Source: Pseudomonadales bacterium (GTDB lineage Bacteria > Pseudomonadota > Gammaproteobacteria > Pseudomonadales > Pseudohongiellaceae). Taken from it: a stretch of 36,041 nt of DNA. The translations under genes were made by a program, and so were the position numbers. Location: assembly GCA_023257655.1 (NCBI GenBank), contig JALRBQ010000083.1, positions 1-36,041 of the forward strand, in the 5' to 3' direction. This document shows positions 7,807-16,605 of this stretch, piece after piece; the first letter of the stretch is position 1; every line of letters starts with the position of its first letter. The notes below the pieces were generated by a model, which worked only from the letters and a program-made list of their open reading frames with translations, made no database searches and had not been told where the DNA came from.

Positions 7807-8884
7807 AAGGAATCTCTACAGTTACCATTAATCCGCCGGTTGCCACATTGGAGAATACCAGTTTGTGGCGGTCTCCATAAATCTCACGCAGGCGATTCCG
7901 GATATTACTCACACCGACTCCCGGAGACAAAGTATAGCCTTCCCTGCTTGCGCCATTCTGCGGCAGACCGGGGCCGTCGTCGCTCACTTCCAGGCGGAGG
8001 AAGGAGCCTGCGCGCCGGGCCCCGATGCGAATCGTGCCACCGCTTTCAGACTTGGAAACGGCATGCTTGATCGAGTTTTCTACGATAGGCTGCAGCAACA
8101 TCGTGGGCACCAGTGCATTCTCCACCTCCCGATCCAGATCGAACTCCAGTTTCAGGCGTTCGCCGAAACGGACCTTCTCGATATCGAGATACAGGCGCGA
8201 GGAATCCACCTCATGAGCAAGACTTACCCGGTCCAGCGGTGAATGATCGAGCGAATAACGCAGAAATTTGCTGAGCTTTGTCAGCATCTCATTGGCCTGT
8301 TCGGTCGCCTGCGCGAGCACGAGCGTGGAGATCGCATTCAGGGTGTTAAACAGGAAGTGGGGGTTAAGCTGATAGCGCAGCATCAGCAGCTGCGCCTGAT
8401 GTGCCAACGCCTCCGAACGCAGACTCTTTTCCTTTTCAGCCTGGAACAACTGATAGTACTTGATAATAAAATACAGACCACTCCAGACCAGCATCAGCGG
8501 AAATGAAGCGCGGAAGACGCCATCGAACAGGTCTTCTGTGTTCGTGATACTGAAATCGGCGACCTCACCGAAGGGCAGCAGGGCAATGAAATTCTGGAAC
8601 GGCTGCCAGATCAGGGCGGCTGCGAAGGAGCCAAACCATGCGACGAGAAAGCGTATGACAAAACCGCGTTCCCACACCCAGCGATAAGTGAAACGAAGCC
8701 CTGCGGTAACAATAATGCCCGCTGCCGCGCTCAACGAGAAGATGAGCGCGCGCGAGAGGATATATTCGGAAGGAACGAAGAACAGGTCGCGCAATACGAG
8801 CATGAACGCCCACAGCGCCCAGCCCAGAAGCTGAAAAATCCAGAATTGCTTGCTACGCGTCAATCCGAGCGAGTTCGTGCTCAT
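7793..8884 (-). CDS. LytS/AlgZ-type membrane histidine kinase
   Basis: The start at MSTNSLGLTR is chosen for its position just ahead of the membrane domain and the GAGAGAG upstream. About four transmembrane segments span residues 10-165. They are followed by the His_kinase domain with LRYQLNPHFLFNTLNAIS (phospho-acceptor His in NPHF) and an ATPase domain with QPIVENSIKHAV (N box) and VSDDGPGLP (G box). This is the LytS/YehU/AlgZ class, which lacks the usual HAMP and HisKA arrangement. It overlaps its response regulator by 14 bases and lies 63 bases downstream of mdh on the same strand, so read-through from mdh is possible. The signal is not evident. Confidence 0.9.
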   Translation of the reverse strand: MSTNSLGLTRSKQFWIFQLLGWALWAFMLVLRDLFFVPSEYILSRALIFSLSAAAGIIVTAGLRFTYRWVWERGFVIRFLVAWFGSFAAALIWQPFQNFIALLPFGEVADFSITNTEDLFDGVFRASFPLMLVWSGLYFIIKYYQLFQAEKEKSLRSEALAHQAQLLMLRYQLNPHFLFNTLNAISTLVLAQATEQANEMLTKLSKFLRYSLDHSPLDRVSLAHEVDSSRLYLDIEKVRFGERLKLEFDLDREVENALVPTMLLQPIVENSIKHAVSKSESGGTIRIGARRAGSFLRLEVSDDGPGLPQNGASREGYTLSPGVGVSNIRNRLREIYGDRHKLVFSNVATGGLMVTVEIPYDTE

Positions 8885-8947
8885 GGACACTCTCTCGCGG
8901 CAAGCAACGCTTACCGCGACCATTCCCGTTGCGTTAGTACCGCGTGC

Positions 8948-9925
8948 CTAGGGCAGCAGATCAGCGACGCCGTCTCTTTCTTGTTTCAGTTCTTTTTCGG
9001 TGGCCTGCATCAGCTTGCGACTGAACTCGTTGATCTCCAGGCCCTGCACTATCGTGTATTTACCGTTTTCACAGGTGACGGGAAAGGAATAGATCAGACC
9101 CGGCTCGATGCCATAACTGCCATCGCTGTGAATACCCATGCTGACAGTCTTGCCGCCGGTGCCTAAGGCCCAGTCGCGCATATGTTCGATGGCGGCATTG
9201 GCGGCGGAGGCAGCACTGGACAGGCCGCGAGCCTTGATGATGGCTGCACCGCGCTGCTGCACGGTTGGAATGAAGTCCTTTTCGACCCAGTCCTGCTCAA
9301 CCAGTGAGGTCGCAGCTTTGCCGGCGATCGTACAGTGATGTACGTCAGGGTATTGGGTCGCGGAATGGTTGCCCCAGATGATGACACCGTCGACTTCAGT
9401 GCTGTGCTTGCCAGTCTTGCCAGCGAGTTGAGCCACGGCACGATTGTGGTCGAGGCGGGTCATGGCGGTGAATTGTCCCGGCTTCAGATCCGGCGCGTTG
9501 TGATAGGCGATCAGTGCATTGGTGTTGGCAGGATTGCCGACAACCAGGACCTTGACGTCCCGACTCGCGTTTTTATTGATCGCGGCGCCCTGAACCGAGA
9601 AGATTGCCGCATTGGCGGCGAGCAGGTCTTTGCGTTCCATACCGGGTCCGCGGGGTCGGGCACCGACGAGCAGGCAATAATCGGCATCCTTGAAGGCAAC
9701 ATTCGGATCATCGGTCTGGACGATCCCCGCCACCAGCGGAAACGCGCAGTCCTCTATCTCCATCACCGTCCCCTTCAGGGCTTCCAACGCAGGGGTGATT
9801 TCCAGCAACTGCAGAATCACGGGCTGATCCTTGCCCAGCATGTCGCCGGCGGCAACCCGGAACAAGAGTGAATAGCTGATTTGTCCCGCTGCTCCGGTTA
9901 TCGCAACTCGCACAGGTGCTTTCAT
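8948..9925 (-). CDS. mdh: Malate dehydrogenase
   Basis: 326 residues, normal for the MDH type 2 family. It oxidises malate to oxaloacetate with NAD+ in the TCA cycle, in the cytoplasm. Seen are the Rossmann loop [13 protein letters not shown] near the N-terminus, the substrate-loop [15 protein letters not shown], the MTRLDHNRA segment with the catalytic Asp, and the catalytic His in [13 protein letters not shown]. The start at [10 protein letters not shown] has AGGATTGGTAG upstream; the frame is open 29 codons further but that part looks non-coding. queA is upstream and the histidine kinase downstream, all on the same strand. Confidence 0.95.
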   Translation of the reverse strand: MKAPVRVAITGAAGQISYSLLFRVAAGDMLGKDQPVILQLLEITPALEALKGTVMEIEDCAFPLVAGIVQTDDPNVAFKDADYCLLVGARPRGPGMERKDLLAANAAIFSVQGAAINKNASRDVKVLVVGNPANTNALIAYHNAPDLKPGQFTAMTRLDHNRAVAQLAGKTGKHSTEVDGVIIWGNHSATQYPDVHHCTIAGKAATSLVEQDWVEKDFIPTVQQRGAAIIKARGLSSAASAANAAIEHMRDWALGTGGKTVSMGIHSDGSYGIEPGLIYSFPVTCENGKYTIVQGLEINEFSRKLMQATEKELKQERDGVADLLP

Positions 9926-10019
9926 AATTTCTACCAATCCTTCAAAGTCAGAGATGATTTTCGGCGATGGATCACGCCCTTTCGGGCCGCGCAGTATAGC
10001 AGATAAAACCACAATTGGT

Positions 10020-10085
10020 GAGGCTCTTGAGGCGCCCTCGAGGGGCTTACGAGGGGCTCACGAGAGGCTGTTCAGGGGCTTCTGA
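10020..10085. repeat. 11-12 bp degenerate tandem repeat downstream of queA
   Basis: About five degenerate units are seen: GAGGCTCTTGA (10020-10030), then GAGGGGCTTAC (10040-10050), GAGGGGCTCAC (10051-10061), GAGAGGCTGTTC (10062-10073) and AGGGGCTTCT (10074-10083). On the queA coding strand they read as C-rich units such as GTAAGCCCCTC, beginning about 30 bases after the queA stop and lying upstream of mdh. Confidence 0.7.
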
Positions 10086-10116
10086 GACAGGCACTTAAGC
10101 CACGGCAATCCGGAAC

Positions 10117-11181
10117 TCAGTACTGCCCGGACCGCGAAGAGTAGAGCAGCATGGCGTCTCCGTAACTGAAGAACCGATAGCGCATTTCAATTGCCGTCTG
10201 ATAAGCGCCAAGTAGCATTTCTTTGGTCGCGAAAGCGCTGACAAGCAGCAAGAGGGTTGACTCGGAGAGGTGGAAATTTGTGATCATCGCATCGACTATC
10301 TGAAACTCATAACCTGGGTAGATGAAAATATCTGTCGCCCCGTGCATCGGCTGCAGTCTTCCCTCATACGCCGCGCTCTCCAGACTGCGGACTGAGGTCG
10401 TCCCGACCGCGATCACGCGCCCTCCTCGCGCCTTGCACGCATTGACCTGTTCCGCCACAGCGGCGCTGATCTCCACTTGCTCGGAGTGCATCTTGTGCTC
10501 TAGTACATTCTCCACTCGCACAGGTTGAAATGTTCCAGCTCCGACGTGCAGCGTCACGAATGCCATTTCTATCCCAGCTTCACGCAAACGCGCCAGCAGC
10601 CCCTCGTCGAAGTGCAGCCCTGCTGTTGGCGCTGCGACGGCGCCCTTCTTGCTGGCGTAAACTGTCTGGTAGCGTTCCTGATCCGCGAGTTCGTCCTCGC
10701 GCTTGATGTAAGGCGGCAAGGGCACATGGCCGATCTCTTCGAGTATGGCATCGAGATCCAGCTCAGGCGCAAATTGGAGGACAAAGAAATCCGTTTCGCG
10801 ACCCAGCATCTGTGCCGTTATCGGCGGCAAGGTGCTATCCGACTTTGCGTGGGGAAAACTCAGGGTGGTGCCAGGTTTGAGCGGTTTGTTGCTGCGCAAC
10901 TGACACAACACCTTGTTTGCGCCCAGCAGCCGCTCGATCAACACCTCGACGGCACCCCCGGTGGGTTTATGTCCGAAAAGACGGGCCGGAATGACCCGGG
11001 TATCGTTGAACACGAGCAAGTCGCCTGCGCGCAGATAGTCAGGCAGATCAGCGAAGTGCTGATGGGCGATGGCACCGGTGGCAATATCCAGACTTAACAG
11101 ACGGCTCTGACTGCGCTGCGCTGTCGGGTGCGTCGCGATCAGTTCATCGGGCAAATTGTAGCGATAGTCACTCAGGCGCAT
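10117..11181 (-). CDS. queA: tRNA preQ1(34) S-adenosylmethionine ribosyltransferase-isomerase
   Basis: 354 residues, full length for QueA. It transfers the ribosyl part of S-adenosylmethionine to preQ1 at the wobble base of GUN-anticodon tRNAs, giving epoxyqueuosine. Characteristic stretches are MRLSDYRYNLPDELIATHP at the start, GDLLVFNDTRVIPARLFGHK, AAPTAGLHFDEGLL, FVTLHVGAGTFQPVR and TNFHLSESTLLLLVSAF. The usual partner tgt is not in this window; mdh lies downstream across a tandem repeat. The gene is divergent from tRNA-Leu, across a 280-base gap in which I see no other gene. Confidence 0.96.
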   Translation of the reverse strand: MRLSDYRYNLPDELIATHPTAQRSQSRLLSLDIATGAIAHQHFADLPDYLRAGDLLVFNDTRVIPARLFGHKPTGGAVEVLIERLLGANKVLCQLRSNKPLKPGTTLSFPHAKSDSTLPPITAQMLGRETDFFVLQFAPELDLDAILEEIGHVPLPPYIKREDELADQERYQTVYASKKGAVAAPTAGLHFDEGLLARLREAGIEMAFVTLHVGAGTFQPVRVENVLEHKMHSEQVEISAAVAEQVNACKARGGRVIAVGTTSVRSLESAAYEGRLQPMHGATDIFIYPGYEFQIVDAMITNFHLSESTLLLLVSAFATKEMLLGAYQTAIEMRYRFFSYGDAMLLYSSRSGQY

Positions 11182-11460
11182 GAGTCGGGGCTTTCCGGCA
11201 CTGGTTGGGAGTGCAAAGCCTATAGAAATTCACCACGATGTCAAAGCGCACCGCGCCGGGCTGGTCTGCACCAGTCCGCCGTGCCTGCGATTGCGCGTGC
11301 AGGGTCAACTGGTATACTATCCGCGCTCCCTGCGACCGGTCTCACTGCTAGTGAAAACCGGATTCGGGGTGACGACAGTCGATATTTCTCGACTCTTGTC
11401 AAAGCGCCATGCTTTCGGTAGCTCACAATCACCCCGGAAACCATGACGCCACAACATCAG

Positions 11461-11547
11461 GCCAGCGTGGTGGAATTGGTAGACACGATGGATTCAAAAT
11501 CCATTGCCTTCACGGGCGTGGCGGTTCGAGTCCGCCCGCTGGTACCA
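11461..11547 (+). tRNA. tRNA-Leu (anticodon CAA)
   Basis: A full class II cloverleaf of 87 bases with an encoded CCA. The acceptor stem GCCAGCG pairs with CGCTGGT; the anticodon arm ATGGA-TTCAAAA-TCCAT gives CAA, reading UUG; a long variable arm and the T loop GGTTCGAGTCC follow. It is intact although its last 16 bases are the left attachment core of the neighbouring genomic island. Confidence 0.97.
11532..11547 (+). other. attL core of the island
   Basis: CCGCCCGCTGGTACCA, the T-stem, acceptor and CCA part of tRNA-Leu, is repeated exactly at the right end of the island. Bases outside differ on both sides (T before and C after here; A before and G after at the right end), so the identity is 16 bases. 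Confidence 0.9.
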
Positions 11548-11660
11548 CTGTTGAATAACATCGAATAACTCCGGCTCTTAAAAGTCGCCCACATCCCGCA
11601 TTCTACCTGCAACTTCTTGCGATACTGAACTACGACCCGCTACAATGAATAACTTTTCTA

Positions 11661-11682
11661 TTGGTGGGTAAATTGGTGGGTA
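11661..11682 (+). promoter_or_regulatory. Two TTGGTGGGTA repeats ahead of integrase start
   Basis: TTGGTGGGTA occurs at 11661-11670 and 11673-11682, immediately before the integrase ATG at 11684, where the GGTGGG could also serve as ribosome site. The same decamer recurs at 24907-24916, about 50 bases inside the right attachment core. The placement suggests arm-type binding sites for the integrase or an excision factor; this is inference. Confidence 0.55.
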
Positions 11683-11683
11683 T

Positions 11684-12943
11684 ATGCCAAGGCAGGCTCC
11701 AGAATTATCTGAGGTTTCAATCCGAAGGCTAACACACAAAATCGACAAGAATGGCAATCCAGTCAAGGATGCCCACGCCGTTGGAGGCGTTTCAGGCCTA
11801 TATTTACAGTGCTTTCCACCTAGCGGGAACAACAAGCGAGGTTCGAGGCAGTGGATCCTACGCGCCACAGTGGGCACTAGGCGCAGAGAGATCGGTGTAG
11901 GCTCCTATCCTTCTGTACCCACCAAAAAAGCCAGAGAGCTTGCCAGAGAGGCCCGAGAAAAGATTAAGAAAGGCGTCGACCCAATTGCTGAAAAAGCAGA
12001 AGCCAAAGCCAAGCTTAAGGCTCTTCAATCAAAAGACATCCGCTTCGAGCGATACGCCAGAGAAGTCTACATCCCGTTCAAATCAAAAGAATTCAAGTCA
12101 GCTGTATCAATCCGAAAGCTGCATAACTGCGGAAACCAGTGCTATCCGATCATTGGCAAGCTCAACTTTGAAGACATCACTGTTGATCATTGTCTACAAA
12201 TACTCGAACCGATCTGGGAGACGAAGCACGAGCTTGCGCTACAAACTAGGCGGTTTCTTGAAGCGGTTATCGCCAGAGCAATAGTTCAAGGCTTGCGAGA
12301 GAAACCGAATCCCGCACTCTGGGTGAACAATCTCAAGATATTACTACCGGATCCAAAGAAGGTTCACACCGTAAAACACCACCCGAGGATCGAGCCTAGT
12401 GAACTACCCGCGTTCTGGGCTGCACTTTGGAAATTGGACAATCCCAGACGCAGTAGAGATGACATCTACGCATTTGCAGTGATGGTGCTAACGATTGGTC
12501 GCAAAGAGGAAGTGGCGCGAGGCGACTGGCAGGAGATAGACCTCGAAAAGAAAATTTGGGTTCAGCCAGCGGGAAAATATAAGAGTGAAAATGAATGGAC
12601 CGTTCCGCTCACACCAACCGTCGTGAGACTGTTCGAGGCAATGGGCCCAAAGCGCAAAGGACGGATTTTTTCGAGCATACAAGGCGAAGAACTTGGAAAT
12701 CAGTTGACAGAACTTCCTCGTAGCATTGGCTTTGATGCTGTCGCCCACGGATTCAGAGCAACGTTCTCACGCTGGGCCAAGGATGAGCAAAAATACTCTG
12801 TCGAAGTCAAAGACCTATGCATGAAGCATCTTGAACAATCATCCACTCGCGCAATGTACGAAAGAGATCAAGGCGACACACTGCTCGAAGTGCGACGCGA
12901 CATGCTATGTGATTACGAAAAGTGGGTGACCAAGGGAAAATGA
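11684..12943 (+). CDS. int: P4-like tyrosine-recombinase integrase
   Basis: 419 residues, the usual size for integrases of P4 and CP4-type islands. The N-terminus (about 10-95) matches the DUF4102-type arm-binding domain, with GGVSGLYLQCFPPSGNNKRG and RREIGVGSYPSVPTKKARELA. The catalytic domain occupies about 215-400: Arg in TIGRKEEVARGDW, HGFRATFSRWA (His and Arg), a later His in CMKHLEQSS, and the nucleophile Tyr in TRAMYERD. All catalytic residues are present, so it should be active. It would insert and, with a partner, excise the island at tRNA-Leu. It reads inwards from attL, as usual for this class. Confidence 0.93.
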   Translation: MPRQAPELSEVSIRRLTHKIDKNGNPVKDAHAVGGVSGLYLQCFPPSGNNKRGSRQWILRATVGTRRREIGVGSYPSVPTKKARELAREAREKIKKGVDPIAEKAEAKAKLKALQSKDIRFERYAREVYIPFKSKEFKSAVSIRKLHNCGNQCYPIIGKLNFEDITVDHCLQILEPIWETKHELALQTRRFLEAVIARAIVQGLREKPNPALWVNNLKILLPDPKKVHTVKHHPRIEPSELPAFWAALWKLDNPRRSRDDIYAFAVMVLTIGRKEEVARGDWQEIDLEKKIWVQPAGKYKSENEWTVPLTPTVVRLFEAMGPKRKGRIFSSIQGEELGNQLTELPRSIGFDAVAHGFRATFSRWAKDEQKYSVEVKDLCMKHLEQSSTRAMYERDQGDTLLEVRRDMLCDYEKWVTKGK

Positions 12944-13038
12944 CGATATTTCTAAACTGGAAGGCTCCGATAGAAACACTAGAGCATGAACTCTGAACTG
13001 TTACAGAGGGCCTGCATGTCATTCTTGGCTATGTACTA

Positions 13039-13788
13039 ATGCAGAAGAGCAATGTAGTAGATCTTACCGAAGAGCTATCTGCGGAAAAAGCCGCGAGGTT
13101 CCGTAAAAAATATCCAGAGATCAACACTACTCACATTGGGTTTAAGCAATATGTAATCGATATATCAACAGGTGAACACAAGAAGCACGCTTTCGACCTC
13201 CTTCCGCTGATCGACGAACCTTTGGAAGATGAGATTCCTGCACGAACCGAAGAACTGTTCAGAATTTTAAGACTCTGGCGATATTCGATGCATGACAAGT
13301 CTCAATGTGAAAACCCATCGAATCACGATCCTCGGAAGCAGAGATGGCGCAAGGAATATTTCGTCTATTGGGGCACTAAAAACGGCTACGAATTGGACTG
13401 GCTTTCGGAGATCAGAAGCGCGGGATATATGCCCGAATACCAGCCACCACTCTCAAATCACTGGCTACCACAAACTGACACCGCTGATGAACCTCAGTGG
13501 CACATAATCCCACCAATGCGGAACAACCGCGATGGGGCCACTCAGATCCACAGATGCCTCCAGATGATGCGGGCAGAAAGAAATGGACTGACCTTTACCT
13601 ACCTTGAAAAGCCGATATATCGAGACCTTCTCGGGTATGTCTTGTCTGGAAAATTTAAAGGCAATTTGCGCGTGGAAGGCGACATTCTGCAGTGGGAACA
13701 TGCAAAAAAATGGTATGACCTAACCCGAGAAAGCGTCAACAAGATGCTCAAACGGAGAATCGGCAACGGCCCGCGATTCAATCCATAA
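13039..13788 (+). CDS. Island protein of unknown function
   Basis: A 249-residue, charged, soluble-looking protein with no signal peptide or membrane segment. I recognise no domain. It is rich in Trp and Tyr, with a central PQWHIIPPMRNNRDGATQ and a basic C-terminus (ESVNKMLKRRIGNGPRF) that could contact nucleic acid. It lies between the integrase and the AlpA-like gene, the position where satellites and P4-like islands often keep accessory or defence genes, but nothing in the sequence proves such a role. It is followed directly by a 12-base tandem repeat. Confidence 0.65.
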   Translation: MQKSNVVDLTEELSAEKAARFRKKYPEINTTHIGFKQYVIDISTGEHKKHAFDLLPLIDEPLEDEIPARTEELFRILRLWRYSMHDKSQCENPSNHDPRKQRWRKEYFVYWGTKNGYELDWLSEIRSAGYMPEYQPPLSNHWLPQTDTADEPQWHIIPPMRNNRDGATQIHRCLQMMRAERNGLTFTYLEKPIYRDLLGYVLSGKFKGNLRVEGDILQWEHAKKWYDLTRESVNKMLKRRIGNGPRFNP

Positions 13789-13789
13789 A

Positions 13790-13837
13790 AAACGTCCTCT
13801 TAAACGTCTTCTTAAGCGGCTTCTTAAGCGGCTTATT
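13790..13837 (+). repeat. 12-bp tandem repeat, 4 copies (iteron-like)
   Basis: Four units directly after the stop of the unknown gene: AAACGTCCTCTT (13790-13801), AAACGTCTTCTT (13802-13813), AAGCGGCTTCTT (13814-13825) and AAGCGGCTTATT (13826-13837). Two junctions form the palindrome CTTAAG. The array lies upstream of the AlpA-primase-helicase genes and could be iterons or an operator array. Confidence 0.8.
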
Positions 13838-13895
13838 AGCTCCTTAACCTGCACTTAGTCTGAAACGCATTGAATCCGCTGGGTTCCTCTCGCAG

Positions 13896-13952
13896 ATAGG
13901 TTTACAACGGGATTGCACTTCGTCGAATTACGAAGGCACTCAACGAACCTAT
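13896..13952. promoter_or_regulatory. Nested inverted repeats upstream of AlpA-like gene
   Basis: An outer perfect 7-base inverted repeat, ATAGGTT (13896-13902) and AACCTAT (13946-13952), encloses an inner perfect one, CTTCGT (13918-13923) and ACGAAG (13930-13935). It ends 21 bases before the AlpA-like start codon, so it is a candidate operator or part of an origin region. Confidence 0.45.
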
Positions 13953-13973
13953 TTGCATATAGAGGATCCCCAA

Positions 13974-14294
13974 ATGACTGCAAATATCCCACTTACGGAC
14001 GAAGACCGGGCAAGAGAAATCGCTCGAGCTAAGCGTAATGAGTCCAGATCTAAGTTCCGCCAAGAGCAAGAAGAACAGGCTCTGCTCAATATAGATCGAG
14101 GCATCGGCTTGTCTTCAGCAAAGACACTCGCCAAACACGAAGACGTCAGCCCCAAAACCATCTGGATCTGGGCTGCGGATCCAGAAAACCCTTTCCCAAA
14201 AGGCAAGCGAATTTCAGCGAATACAACCCGCTGGGACAACGCAGAAATCAAACGCTGGAAGGAAAGGCTTTTTGTGGAGAAGCTATATGATTGA
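13974..14294 (+). CDS. AlpA-like helix-turn-helix regulator/excision factor
   Basis: 106 residues from ATG, preceded by AGAGGA at good spacing (the frame is open from a TTG seven codons upstream). The C-terminal half fits the AlpA family: a helix-turn-helix with LSSAKTLAKHEDVSPKTIW, then ENPFPKGKRISANTTRWDNAEIKRW, the family's typical turn, substrate-strand and 'RW..EI..W' ending. AlpA proteins activate integrase or act as excision factors in P4-like islands, and also regulate the following primase genes. The primase start overlaps its last codons, so they form one operon. Confidence 0.8.
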   Translation: MTANIPLTDEDRAREIARAKRNESRSKFRQEQEEQALLNIDRGIGLSSAKTLAKHEDVSPKTIWIWAADPENPFPKGKRISANTTRWDNAEIKRWKERLFVEKLYD

Positions 14295-15117
14295 CAGCCT
14301 AGCGTTAATTCCGATCCGCGCCGGCACGAAAAAGCCTGTACTGCCAAGTTGGAACTTGGAAGAGAACTGCGTAATCAATCACATAGATTACTGCAACCTG
14401 ACAGGCCACGATGTAGCAATCGCTCATGCTTACTGTAAGCCGCCTACGTGCTGCTTAGACATAGACAATGTCCGGGCATCACTGCCATTTCTAAAAGCGC
14501 TCGGATTCGATCCTGAAACGGCTGAGACAACCACTTACAGGTCTGGCAGACCAAATAGCGTAAAACTGCTGTTTTTGCTTGATGAGCCTCTGGAGACCCA
14601 TCAGGAGATGGCATTTGGGTCAGTGATTCATGAGCTGAGATGCAGCAATGCAAACGGTACCACCGCCGCCGATGTAATACCTCCCAGCCTGCATCCAAGC
14701 GGGACCGTTTATGCGTACGACAACGACCTCGACCTGACGGCGATCAAGCCACTTCCTAGAGTCTTGCTCCAATACTGGCGAGAGCGGATAGCAGACAAAA
14801 AAACAGCAAAACAGGCGACCACGCTGACGAGCAAGTCCAGATATGTGATGGATTCACCACGAGAAGTAGCGCTTATTCGTGGGAAATTGGACTACATTAG
14901 CCCAGATTGCGACAGAGAGACTTGGCTAAAGGTCGTCTTCTCAATATTAGCTCATGATATCAACGATTCAATCGTAATCGCTGAAGAATGGTCTTGCGCT
15001 TCCAGCAAATTCAACCGGCGTGATTTCGACGCGGCAGTCTCGTCCTACAGACCGAACGGCGGCATCGGTATCGGTACTCTGCACTATTACGCTGTACAAG
15101 GAGGATATCTTGGCTAG
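14287..15117 (+). CDS. Prim-pol type primase with PriCT-2 domain
   Basis: 276 residues. The N-terminal archaeo-eukaryotic primase/polymerase domain shows an acidic metal pair in CCLDIDN (D58, D60) and VIPPSLHPSGTVYAY with His136, the usual nucleotide-binding motif. The C-terminal part, from about residue 200 (LIRGKLDYISPDCDRETWLKV to FDAAVSSYRPNGG), matches PriCT-2. It should lay down primers for replication of the excised island. ATG at 14287 is chosen, overlapping the AlpA-like gene by 8 bases with GGAG upstream. The helicase follows, starting eight bases before this stop. Primase and helicase are separate genes here, whereas P4 alpha fuses both. Confidence 0.85.
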   Translation: MIDSLALIPIRAGTKKPVLPSWNLEENCVINHIDYCNLTGHDVAIAHAYCKPPTCCLDIDNVRASLPFLKALGFDPETAETTTYRSGRPNSVKLLFLLDEPLETHQEMAFGSVIHELRCSNANGTTAADVIPPSLHPSGTVYAYDNDLDLTAIKPLPRVLLQYWRERIADKKTAKQATTLTSKSRYVMDSPREVALIRGKLDYISPDCDRETWLKVVFSILAHDINDSIVIAEEWSCASSKFNRRDFDAAVSSYRPNGGIGIGTLHYYAVQGGYLG

Positions 15118-16558
15118 TCTCGAAGAAATCCCAAAAGAGCAATTAGATCAAGCTCTCAGCCTGCTCTGCGAGAAATTCTCATTGCTTAGTATTAGCGGTC
15201 GGATTTACGGTCTCGACAACGAGAATGTGGAGACGATTCTTCACGGCGATGTCGATACGACGATGATCGGGCTGGACTTCTACTCTAGGACAGACGCAAC
15301 AATATTGATGGAGAGGCTCTTGGAACGATCGGACATCCCTATTCATGAGAAATATATCAGAGTAGTGATCAAAAACTGGCTGAAATCGCCAAAAACTAAG
15401 ATGTATAAAAGAATCGCCTTCTCCCCGATCGAGCAGCCCGCAGACGTGTTGAATCTGTATCGTGGTCCCATCGAAGCGATAGAAGGCGACTGGACGATTA
15501 TCAGAAACTTTTTATACGAAGTGATTTGCGGCGAAGACGAAGAAAGAACTGAGTACCTGCTCAACTACCTCGCTCACGCAATTCAGAAGCCCGAAGAAAA
15601 GCCAGAAATCATGATTAGTTTACAGAGTGAACAAGGCGACGGCAAAGGTACTTTCTTTGAACTCATCAAAGCGATGTGGCCTCACACTACTGTGTTTGTA
15701 CAGAAAACCGACCAAATCACTGGGAGGTTTAACGAAGCACTGAGCCATTCGTTTTTTGTGCTTTCTGACGAGGCTTGGTTCTCAGGTGACAAGAAGACCA
15801 ACGCCGCACTGAAGTCGGTAATCACAGAGAGACACATAGTTGTGGAGCAGAAGAATAAGCCATCTCGAGTGATCAATTCTCACCATCGTTTCATTGCCGC
15901 TTCAAATGAAGACAAGATTGCTAACGTCAGCCCAAAGGACCGCCGATTCGCAATGTATCCAGTAAGCTCCAAGTACCGACAAAATCATGACTATTTTGGG
16001 GCATTACGCCAAGCCATTATTCAAAAGAAACATAAGACTGAAGTTCACGCTTTCGTTCATCATCTTGCTAAACGCGATCTAACGAACTTCAATATCCGCA
16101 AGCGTCCGCTAACGCAGCTCCACGCAGAGCAAAAGCTCGACTCTCTAGATTCACCGCAATCTTGGCTCGTCAACATCATCGAAACTAGGCAGGTCAATGA
16201 TCTTTTCAACCTGAGTGAGACAGATCCGTTATGGGTCCCGACCAAGGTCTTACTGAACGCCTATCTTGATTACGATAGCAACGCGGAACGGTATGGCAAG
16301 AAAAGTAACCATTGGCTTATTCGCCAAATTAAAAAGGTATATCCAAACTTGAGTGATAAGCGACCAGCCTCAACCGATCGTTCACGAGGGTTATGGCTCC
16401 CTCCACTGCCTGAAATGCGCCTATTGTTCAATCAATGGATCGGTTATGCGTTCGACTGGGATGGCACGAATGAAAGTCAAAAAATAAGCGGGCAAAACGG
16501 GTCAAGTGGGTTAAGCCCGCTCCCGAACAATTATGAAGAAGCTAAGTGGGGCGCCTGA
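15110..16558 (+). CDS. SF3-type replicative helicase (D5/P4 alpha-like)
   Basis: 482 residues from a TTG start that follows AGGAGG at five bases; the frame is open 30 codons upstream, inside the primase gene, but without such a site. The ATPase core begins at about residue 165: Walker A QGDGKGTF (Lys179) and Walker B FFVLSDEAWF (Asp220, Glu221), then an RFIAASNE-type sensor stretch HHRFIAASNEDK. This is the SF3 helicase fold of phage and satellite primase-helicases (DUF5906-like). The C-terminus (DYDSNAERYGKKSNHWL) looks like the accessory winged-helix part that binds origins. It would unwind the island origin with the preceding primase. Confidence 0.85.
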   Translation: MASLEEIPKEQLDQALSLLCEKFSLLSISGRIYGLDNENVETILHGDVDTTMIGLDFYSRTDATILMERLLERSDIPIHEKYIRVVIKNWLKSPKTKMYKRIAFSPIEQPADVLNLYRGPIEAIEGDWTIIRNFLYEVICGEDEERTEYLLNYLAHAIQKPEEKPEIMISLQSEQGDGKGTFFELIKAMWPHTTVFVQKTDQITGRFNEALSHSFFVLSDEAWFSGDKKTNAALKSVITERHIVVEQKNKPSRVINSHHRFIAASNEDKIANVSPKDRRFAMYPVSSKYRQNHDYFGALRQAIIQKKHKTEVHAFVHHLAKRDLTNFNIRKRPLTQLHAEQKLDSLDSPQSWLVNIIETRQVNDLFNLSETDPLWVPTKVLLNAYLDYDSNAERYGKKSNHWLIRQIKKVYPNLSDKRPASTDRSRGLWLPPLPEMRLLFNQWIGYAFDWDGTNESQKISGQNGSSGLSPLPNNYEEAKWGA

Positions 16559-16605
16559 GGTAAGAGAATATCAGTAGTTTCCCACTTCACCCGCTTTACC
16601 CACTT
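16504..16605. repeat. Four AAGTGGG/CCCACTT repeats, candidate origin iterons
   Basis: AAGTGGG occurs at 16504-16510 and 16544-16550 on the plus strand and at 16581-16587 and 16599-16605 on the minus strand. The first and last extend to MAAGTGGGTWAAGC, forming a long-range inverted pair. They straddle the helicase stop codon. The following 250 bases up to the epoxide-hydrolase-like gene contain a run of nine C (16796-16804) and no gene I trust. Confidence 0.5.
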
